Positions 56,418 through 64,000 of a DNA stretch of 64,000 nucleotides are shown piece after piece. The DNA comes from Cylicocyclus nassatus (lineage: Eukaryota; Nematoda; Chromadorea; Rhabditida; Strongylidae), in contig CATQJL010000223.1 in NCBI GenBank assembly GCA_958299035.1, forward strand, positions 16,153,742-16,217,741, given 5' to 3'. Numbering within the stretch: position 1 is the stretch's first letter; the number at the start of each line of letters is the position of its first letter. A program made the translations under genes and the position numbers. Below the pieces are notes generated by a model. That model was not told the origin of the DNA. It worked only from the letters and a program-made list of their open reading frames with translations, and searched no databases.

Positions 56418-56900
56418 TGTGTCGCTCTAGCTTGCCACGCGGGACTTTGGGAACGTGCGCGAGTCGGTTCGAGTGCTACCTCAAACTTGGATAATTAAAC
56501 CTTTATTAAGACCAACAAATAACAAATAATGCGCAAAGGTGCTAAACTAATACTACAACTATTCCAAGTACAATTACATGATAACTGATGTTACTGTGAC
56601 TGTGACTGTGACTACCTACAGACGGTGTAGTGCGGAGAACCTATCGTGCAATGAGTCGTGCAGAGAAAAGGCTAAACTAATACAAAGCAAAAAGGAACAG
56701 TGAGCCATCTCTAACTGCTAGCTTATATACAGCAAACACATATATACATCAAATACATAAACATAATACAAAGAATGTCTGTGAAGCAAAGAGATAAAGC
56801 TTTGTTCTCATAACAACTATCACACACATTAGCTATCTGTGATTCTGTGATTCGCGTTGATTCTCCGCATTCCTGTGAAGATACTGGCTCATGAGTCAGT
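56418..56900 (-). repeat. LTR of a Bel/Pao-like element
   Basis: On the minus strand, immediately after the gag relic, the segment has a TATATAAG box (near 56712-56722), AATAAA (near 56501-56507) and a GAGCGACACA end, the U3-R-U5 order of an LTR. The upstream border is uncertain: TGTGTGATAG at 56828 or TGACTCATGAG at about 56898, the latter preceded by purine-rich GAGGCCGGAG. A TGTGAC microsatellite lies near 56590-56615. No second copy is in the window. Confidence 0.5.
56480..56501 (-). other. SL1-like 22-mer inside the LTR
   Basis: Read on the minus strand these 22 bases (GGTTTAATTATCCAAGTTTG, then AG) match the nematode SL1 spliced leader at 21 of 22 positions; the change is C to T at position 11. 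GTAGC follows, so a donor-like GT is present, but no Sm-site-like AATTTTTGG occurs in the next 60 bases. It is therefore not an SL RNA gene. It overlaps the polyadenylation-signal zone of the LTR. Confidence 0.6.
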
Positions 56901-56911
56901 ATACTCCGGCC

Positions 56912-58707
56912 TCAGCAATAGAAGTCGGGGGGACCTCGCGGTGTAGTAGGCCGTGACTGGTAATCTGGTGTCCGCTTCTCTTCTTGTGCTCTTACTGATG
57001 CGCTGCGTCTCCACGAGTTCATGAGTTGCTCCTTGCACCTGTCGATCCTTCTGAGGAGATCCTTCCTTAGCTGAACCTTCCGGGTGTACTCTTCGGGCTT
57101 GGTGCAGATGCTTGCGTGGTGCTCACGGTGCTCTGGTGGTGGCGCCGATGGGTCAGCTCTCTTGCAGTAGAAGCAGATTGGGCGTTTCCTGCAGCTTAAC
57201 GCGTCGTGCAGTCCGATGCACTTTAGACATCGACCTTCCTCGCGCAGGATTTCCAGTCTTTCGGCCACACTTCCTATCCTTGGGCATGCATCAGAATAGT
57301 GCTTTCCAAACACCTTGCAGTAGACGCACATAAGGAGTGATTCGTTGTCCTTCATTTCTCGATCTCCGAAGCGTCTTTCGATTCCTCCGCAGTTGGATAA
57401 GAAGTGTTCTACGTCACTTCCCTTTCGCTCTGATCCAAGAGTCTCTAAAGGTTGGCTTGTTGCCGGTCAGACACTGATACGGGACTTTCGTGCCGTCTCT
57501 TGGAACCTGTTCTCGTGCAACCAGAATGTGACGTGCGGTCTTCTTCTTCTCCTTGCTGGGCTTGATGTTGTCCTTTATCTAGGTGTCGTCTCTTGTCCGG
57601 GTCTTCGCTGGTGGACATCGTGCTGCTAATGGAGGACTCCATCTTGTCTAGCCAGCTCCTGATGCTCTTACTCTGTGATTTGAACTGGTGCTTCCGACTT
57701 TCAGCCTCCTCGCTGACTTGGCCAGAAAGGTTTTTTAGCTGTGCTGTTATGTCTTCTATCTGGTGCATTGTGCTTTCCTGTTGCCTCTTGACATCTTCGT
57801 GAAGTGAGCGAAATCCGTCTTTCATCTCGCGGGTGACCAGTCCTTCGAAGTGCTGATTTGAACTGGTGCTTCCGACTCTTACTCTGTGATTTGAACTGGT
57901 GCTTCCGACTTTCCTGTTGCCTCTTGACATCTTCGCGAAGTGAGGGAAATCCGTCTTTCATCTCGCGGGTGACCAGTCCTCCGAAGTGTTGATGCATGGC
58001 TTGCATCCACTCCCGCGTTTCGTGCTGCTGCTTTTTGACGTCATCCTGCAAATCCATAAAGGCGTTTCTCATCTCACGAAGAGTTTTGTCTTCTGCGGCT
58101 GTGTTCCGTTTGAATTCGCGTTCTGCTTCTTCTACCGCTGCCTTTTCTTCTTTCAAGAGGAGGTCGTAAAGACCTAACAGGTTGTGCACAATGCTGCAGA
58201 TTCGATTCTTCGTGTAATTGCGTCGAGTCTGCCTGTGTTCGGGATAGCCTTCGTCTCCTGGCTCCGTCGTCTCGTAGAAGACTTCGGCTGATAGTTCATT
58301 AATGTAGGCCAGTCGTTCAAGCTCGTTCGCTTCGTTCATTGCCACCAAGACTTCGTACCACTCGTGCGCTAACACGAATTGGTCTCTCATGACTGTGAGA
58401 TTCGTGCGTTCTTCCTTTGTGCTCCATGTAGAGTTGCTTTATCTTCAGAAGATAGTGCAACGCTCCACCTCTGACAATGATCATGTCCCACCTGTCCATC
58501 ATTAGAGAAACAAATCGTGCTTTGGCGTGCTTGTGTACTTTCGAACTCATAGCATTTGTCCGCGTAAAATTTGAGTTTCTGCCGGACGATGCTTTCCGTG
58601 GGACGAGACGGTGAACTCTCGACCATTGTTATCTTCCGTGAGAACTCTTGCCTTAGTTTTTTAAATCTGCGCTCTTCTTCCGTGAATTTGTCCATTATCT
58701 GCAACAA
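56912..58707 (-). pseudogene. Gag-like polyprotein relic with zinc knuckles (Bel/Pao type)
   Basis: Five overlapping minus-strand frames together give a Gag: a helical N-terminal part (58707-58300), a charged coiled-coil part with DVKKQQ and EMKDGF repeats (58390-57700), and a C-terminal cysteine cluster (57330-57130) of the CVYCK...HYSDACP, GRCLKCIGLHDALSC and CFYCKRAD type, a triple zinc knuckle typical of nematode Bel/Pao Gags that bind element RNA. The piece LVTREMKDGF is duplicated with about 145 bp of flanking sequence (57777-57860 and 57922-58000). Frameshifts near 58500, 58390, 57900 and 57400 break it. TTGTTGCAG just before the first ATG could be a splice acceptor. Confidence 0.7.
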
Positions 58708-59164
58708 TAATTGAGTGATTAGATGCTGGATTTTGTTTTCTACTCAAGTAGTTGTTATCAATTCTTTTCCATCCCCGTAGGTTTAGTCAAAGCACGGTGT
58801 GATCGCCGCCGCGAATATTGCGATGTTTTGATTCGGAGCTTTGCCGCATATCATACCTGCTTTTTTTGCCGTGTTTCATGCTTTTGCCGTTTCTTATGTT
58901 ATATTGATTATTTTTTTTCTTTTTCAATGTTTATGGCTTTCACATCAGCTATAAGGTGATCCTCCCTCTTTATTCTATCCTATCCTTTTGGTGGTAGGAA
59001 GGAGATGTCTTTCTGAGAGCCAACAAGGGTTTGTCGTGCAATTTTTTGACTGACCTCGCCGGCAGATTTGCATGATGAGTGTTTTCTGTGTCTGACTAAG
59101 TTATTCGCTATTGAATCTGGAGTTTAGTGCTCGTGCTATTGTGCCTGCCGTGAATTCATGCGCA
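58708..59164 (-). other. Possible LTR/leader between envelope and gag relics
   Basis: On the minus strand the envelope stop is followed by a purine run AATAAAGAGGGAGGA (about 58960-58975) and then AT-rich sequence up to the gag start. A polypurine tract followed by an LTR would fit, but no matching second LTR or primer site was found. It does not resemble the LTR at 56418-56900. Confidence 0.25.
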
Positions 59165-62100
59165 TCAGAGAATTTTCTGCCGTGGTTTCTTCCCTCGTTC
59201 TTTTCGAAGAGATTTGAGCAGCATGCGCAATATCCATCTCACTAGACAGACGCATAACTTGCACAAGCAATAGCCGAGTCGGAAAATGAGTCTGATCACT
59301 GTGCAAAATACCATGTTCGTGATGCAGGTGTATGTCATCAGCAATGCGAGCGCCATTAGTGCAATGTTGATCACTAGTGTAGCCTCAGTTGCGAAATACT
59401 TCGAATATATGTCCAAAGTCTGGAAGATTTATTTCCGAGAAGATTTCGTTTTCTCCTCTCAAGATGCGTCGCGTCGCTTCGTGTAGGTTTCCCGTGTAGT
59501 GTAGAATTCCTGCAATCTCAAAGGAGTTGACCGTTGTCCCACGTTTAATAGTACATTTTCTGTGGAACTGGGCGTTTTGACTTATGATGCTTATATTTGT
59601 TTGTGTACCTTCCTGTGAGCACAAAACCGTGAGTGCATCGTCGCCGCATTCTATTTCTGCCCGTGCTGCAGGTGTTGAGGAAATGCATGTGATTAGGGCT
59701 TTGGCTCCCTTTGTGCATTTATAGCACCCTGTGCAATGGGCAATTTTACTTGTGCATACCGCTTCTGATCGTATTGAAGTCGTGCTAAATTTCCCTTTAA
59801 TGCGTAGTAGGAATTCCGCTGTTGGTAGCTGTGGTATTTTTGAAGTTATCGTTCCGTTCATTTCCTGGAATTCAAGGTTGGGTCGCAAACAGGGTGTCCC
59901 AAAAGTCTTTGAGCCTAACTTCCCAACGTAGTAACTTTGTTAGTATTCCTCGCTTTTCAGTTAAATTTTGCGCACGAGTACTTCGTCTAGTTTTCAGTAT
60001 TTCTTAAGAAAATTATGCCGTTTGCGCGGTACATTCTCAAAATATTGTTTCTGGAGCAACAGTACTACAATTTTGAGACGGCCAAATGTTAACTTACCCT
60101 TTACTCAAACATATATACCTCTTTTGCCTTCGAAGCTCTTGCGGAATCTTGAACCGCATATTGTAAAGCTAGCCTTACTCTACGTCTACAGTGCAAAACT
60201 AATCAGTAGTCTGTATTCATTAATGCAGGATTAAGATACAAACACTCAAGTAGTGCCGTGTCAATAAGAAAAAAAAGTCCTCGGAAACAAAAAAATCCGA
60301 GGAAGCTGGAAACTCAAACACAAATTGAATTTGAGCCACTAATTCTAGCTGTAAGCTCTGCATTTTTTTTACTGGAATATCATTTTGAAGTCATTCCATG
60401 CACACCAAAATTGCTGTTTTTTTATGTTATCAAAAACTTGATTGCTGCAGACACATTTGTTAAATCTCACAGACGTGCTTCTCAGATCAACATGCTTTTA
60501 ATCGTCGGCCCAAGAGCATTTGACTTTCTTTGTAATCAGTCATGGAAAGCAAGGCGTGCTCTGTTCCACACTAAATTTTGGGCAGTCTGGAACGCTTGCT
60601 TCAGAAGATGTGAGACATTCTCGACGTCAACTATCTGTCTGCCACGGTGCATGCGTCGCGCAAGAGTGTGAGAGCTTGTGTGAAGGCCAAATAAGGGGTT
60701 TTCAAAAACTGAGTGTACCTTGTTATTTTGTAGATTTTTCACAAGATTCCTGCTAAATTTCATGTGAGTATGTTGCTCCGTACAGTTGCAATTAAGGAAA
60801 TACTAGGCTTAAAGACTTTTGGGACACCCTGTAAGTAATCTCTACCGTGGTTCCCGAATATTTGATGTGAGGTTGCCCTCCTTGCAGTCGCAGCGCATTT
60901 TCGACTCTGCTGGTGTACAGGTGCATTCCTCTCTCCATCGCAGGTAAGGTTTCGTGCCTCTTCTTGTGAATTACATGTTAGAGGTGGCTGGTAGTCCGTT
61001 GGAGCCAGTGCGAAGAGTTCACGATCTGTGAGAAAGGCTGAGTTTAACAGAGGTGTTGGTGGAGTGCTGATCGATGAAAGAGTAATTACAAATATCGAAA
61101 GCATACTGGGTTGATTTGGAACAAGACGAACGTCGTGATGTTGTGTTGGCTTTCCTTCTTCGCTAATAGAGAGTTGTAGGTTTATACCCTGTTTCCATCT
61201 TCTACATCTGAAGATCTCATACACCTTCTCATCGTTTGGTATGAGGTAAATCCTGTAAAATTCTCATCAGCACCCGGAACTGGGGTAAAAGCAGTCACAA
61301 CCGGGTCCGCCGCAGCTTTCTACGCATCCGGTTACGCCGGGGTAGTAATTTGCTTTGTGCAGTTCTGGGATTTGAGATGTTCGCGTGATACTTCCATATT
61401 TATCTCCTACGCATGATCCTGCATGTGGGCATCGTTTGCTGTCCAATAGTGCATACGTGCTTTTAGTGAACAGTATCGTTTGTTTTTCGCAGATCAGATT
61501 GAGGCTCTTCCAAAGTAGTTTTACTTCTAGGATATTGTTGTTCTTGCCTTTCAATCTGATGCAGGCTTCTTGCTTGAAGGGGTTGATTTTGAGAATCTCC
61601 GTTGTGTCAATCGTGCAATAATGGCCTCGTTTTGAGCGATAGCAGGATCTGCTTTGGTGCGTAGAGACATCTACGTCTTGACACGCTTGCAGTATTGTGC
61701 TCATGCTTAGTGCCATGAATATTGCACTTCTAGAGAACGAAATCCTTCGACGTCTGTGATGGGCTGGTGCCAATATCTTTGCCATCGTGTTCCATACTGT
61801 TCTAACTGATAATCGCACACACAATACAACTATCTTCAAAAGGTACAGGAATGGAGCTCCAATCAATACTGACACATGAAATACGCAGTAACATATGGAA
61901 ATTGCTGCGTAAGCTGCAATTCCTGTTACAAGAATGGCTGTTCGTGGCCAACATTCCGGGTTGGTCATCATTGCCGTGCAGAAGGTGCAGTCCACTTCAC
62001 TAAGTGCTCGTGCAGCGTGATTTGTGCGAGTAATATTACCGTTTCTATTCGCTGCGGTTGGCGAAATTCGATGCAGTAGTCCTCCGCGCAAATCTCATAT

Positions 62101-62340
62101 TGATGTGGTTCTTCTTGTGTTAGGATTACTCCTCCGTCAATGCATTGAAGATGACGCGTTATGTTGCTGCCGCCTAAGCAGACCTGCGCACATATTGCTA
62201 GGAGTAAGACTGTTAAAAGGGGGGCATTGTGTCTGAAGAGGCTTGGCAGGCAATTGAAGCTGGTACCTTCGTCCTTTGCTTCGGTGTAATCAACTTTCTT
62301 CCTTGGGCGCAAATTGTACCTCGTCTGTGGTGTATTTTCC
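59165..62340 (-). pseudogene. Phlebovirus-like envelope glycoprotein of a Bel/Pao element, broken
   Basis: The minus strand encodes a hydrophobic signal-like segment (near 62200), cysteine-rich ectodomain starts, three membrane segments in the middle (61990-61720), then a second cysteine-rich region with the CVESCGGPGCDCFYPSSGC block (61330-61270), which resembles the fusion-loop region of phlebovirus Gc (class II) proteins. The C-terminal part (59888-59165) has further cysteines, a membrane anchor and a basic cytoplasmic tail. Such envelopes are known in nematode Bel/Pao elements. It is inactivated by at least three frame breaks (near 62000, 61265, 59400) and by a 942-bp MITE (59890-60831). 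Confidence 0.75.
59890..60831. mobile_element. Mariner-type MITE inserted in the envelope gene
   Basis: CAGGGTGTCCCAAAAGTCTT and its inverse AAGACTTTTGGGACACCCTG form the ends (TIR about 27 bp, one mismatch zone). The flanks are AA and TA, suggesting a TA target duplication with one change. The envelope reading resumes on the far side. The interior (137-codon frame at 60258-60671) has no transposase catalytic signature. Confidence 0.85.
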
Positions 62341-63439
62341 TGCGGGGCGGATGTTTCTCTTCGTGGGCTGGATGTTTCTTCTTGATCCTGTCCAAGCTCC
62401 AGTGGTACCATGCGATTGATGGGGCGTCTGAGCTTATGTTTGTTAGGTGTTTCTAGCACAACTTCTCGTCCTGCCCCTGGTGCGTCTTAAAATTCAATTA
62501 TTCTTGCCATTTTCCATGTGTTTCTTGGTTGTACTGACTCCCACATGAGTACCACATCTCCTTCCTTCGGTTTTCTAGTTGTTCCTCTTTTTTCGTCGAT
62601 GTGTATTCTGTGAAATTCCCTCAGATTTGTAAGATACTGTGTGCTCCAAATCTTCCAGAATTTTTCCGTTAAATTGACTGATGACTTCAGTGCTTCCTCT
62701 GCCTGATGTTGTGTGGCCATTTGTTGTGCTTCTTCTGGAGTATGGTAGGTCCTATCCTTTCCGTTTCCTCCTATGTTTTGCAAGGGAAAGTGCAGTATGA
62801 TATCGTTTTGCAAGAAGTCTATGGGCCGGAGAATTGGTTGATCTTCCCACTCTTCTTGATATGTAAGCGGTCGTGAATTTAGCACTGCTTCGATTTCTGC
62901 TAATATCGTTCTTAGTGCATCAAATGTCACGATTCGTACTCCAAGTGTTTTGTGCAACGAGTCTTTGATGGAGCGAATTAGCCGTTCGTAAAAACCACCC
63001 TGCCACGGTGCGTACGTGTTATGTGCTTCCATCGAATTTCTCTTTGTGCAAGATCGCTTTGGAGATCCGTGCTGTTTTCCGCGTTGTTTATTGCATCGTG
63101 CAATATTTGCTCTCCCAGCAGAAAAGTAGGTGCGTTATCGCAGGTTATTGTTTCAGGTACTCCTCTTCGTGCGAAAAATCGTCGAAGAGCATTTACAAAT
63201 GCTTCTGTAGACATGTCCTCTACCAACTCCAAGTGTATGAGGCGTGTTGTCTGGCACGTGAGTATACATCCATAAGCCTTCGATCTTTTTTGTGCTTCTT
63301 CGTTTTCTTTTTGTTCTTTATTTTTCTTTTCTTCTTCGGTTCCATTTGATTCCATATTTTGTTTTCGTGCTTGGTGCATGTTTTTGATCATCAGTGGTCT
63401 CTGCGCATTTCTTATATAAAATCTAAGAAATACCATCAA
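62341..63439 (-). pseudogene. Bel/Pao integrase and pol C terminus, frameshifted
   Basis: The minus-strand reading contains CILTCQTTRLIHLELVEDMS, then RGVPETITCDNAPTF (second catalytic Asp), then, after a frame change near 63005, YAPWQGGFYERLIRSIKDSL (catalytic Glu) and a C-terminal LNSRPLTY...PIDFL block, ending in a pol tail with LRRPINRMVPLEL and YNLRPRKK just before the envelope. This is the Bel/Pao integrase layout, which would join element cDNA to chromosomal DNA. The first catalytic Asp lies in a region replaced by a Glu/Lys-rich stretch (63290-63360) of unclear origin. RT and RNase H would lie beyond the window or are lost. Confidence 0.8.
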
Positions 63440-64000
63440 ATGGTTCCATGCAAGAGGGCTTCAAGGACAAAAGGACTCCATGAACATCGGAAGGATGAAT
63501 ATAGACAGTATCGAGGCTGTCTGGCTGGAATGTTTGTCTGTTGAAAAATCTCTCGAGATTGGAGTTTTCTCAACACTGACGAAAAGCACCTGATGCATTA
63601 GCTTTTTGAATATCATTAGAAAAACTTGAGTCTGATTGGTCTTTAAGGAAATGGACATTATTGATTTTGTAAAGCTTTTGATGAATGTGATTCAAATAGA
63701 TTCTTCGGAGCAAGACGATGTTCATGATTACGCAAAAATTTTGAAATGGAATTCTATATCGGAGCAGACCTTCTTATAAGTAGGGTTCGTCACAGGTGTT
63801 TTCAACGTGTGAAACAAACGATGTTTTTGCTCCTCAATGAAATGATATGATTCGGATAATGTAGGCCAAATGCCGATTTTATTTTCCTGGATCCAAAGAG
63901 GGACATACCCTTGTAGACAATGTGACAGAATTTAAGGTACAAATCAACTGTTGACTGACAGTTTTCAAAGACTGAAGTCCAGTAAATTTGTGATAAATAA
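63440..64000. other. Right edge, no gene seen
   Basis: AT-rich sequence upstream (on the minus strand) of the integrase relic. It does not continue into recognisable RNase H or reverse transcriptase, so the element seems truncated here. A 65-codon minus-strand frame is unsupported. Confidence 0.4.

Noticed and set aside
56480..56501. SL RNA gene
   Set aside because: The SL1-like 22-mer is not followed by an Sm-binding site or the usual SL RNA stem structure and lies in an LTR.
60258..60671. 137-codon frame inside the envelope-disrupting MITE
   Set aside because: No DDE/D transposase motif is visible and the element is bounded by short mariner-like ends; it is better seen as non-autonomous filler.

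Overview
The window reads as repeat-rich, AT-rich nuclear DNA of a nematode, probably a strongylid or hookworm relative (clade V). Four things point there. One spliced gene and one relic gene resemble nematode Srx-type chemoreceptors, with GTAAG-type donors and TTTCAG-type acceptors. An RTE-clade LINE encodes an endonuclease/reverse transcriptase. Bel/Pao retroelements are present, one with a phlebovirus-like envelope. A sequence one mismatch away from the nematode SL1 spliced leader lies inside an LTR. No rRNA gene, CRISPR array, operon or bacterial gene was seen. Species assignment is inference.

Layout. 0-13 kb is almost entirely mobile DNA: a hAT-like element with long inverted ends (0.7-2.1 kb), a second hAT-type foldback (2.4-3.7 kb), two copies of a roughly 1.5 kb dispersed family here called A (4.8-8.06 kb) with two MITEs nested in the second copy, a putative solo LTR (8.4-9.3 kb) and a dispersed repeat called R (9.3-10.8 kb). 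From 13.5 to 19.2 kb lies a broken chemoreceptor locus (locus A, minus strand). It carries a mariner-type MITE inside its first exon, a composite insertion of about 2.7 kb, and a 19-unit 23-bp minisatellite. 19.4-25.3 kb holds hairpins, a 138-bp palindromic insertion with target duplication, another R copy and a Tc1-like foldback.

25.6-30.2 kb is odd: a decayed Helitron/PIF1 helicase, a nearly perfect 180-bp tandem duplication, an exact copy of the 25-nt SMART cDNA-synthesis oligonucleotide (27945-27969), and then an RTE LINE cut off in mid reverse-transcriptase domain. I read this junction as a cDNA-derived chimera in the assembly, not as biology.

33.4-43.9 kb is the best gene: an Srx-like seven-transmembrane receptor on the minus strand. 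Five 5' exons join in consistent phase through TM5, and two more candidate exons carry the third loop and TM6. Its introns host a 2.06-kb gag-only Bel/Pao element (34.6-36.7 kb) with 189-bp LTRs and a tRNA-Gly-type primer binding site, which itself sits inside an R repeat.

44-56 kb is a chain of foldback elements (several with TA or 8-bp target duplications), a fourth family A copy and a segment with a triplicated terminus. 56.4-64 kb holds, on the minus strand, a Bel/Pao integrase and envelope relic interrupted by a mariner-type MITE, followed in an unusual order by a gag relic and an LTR.

The only likely host gene function is chemosensory signalling at the plasma membrane. Everything else is transposon biology, mostly non-autonomous or broken.
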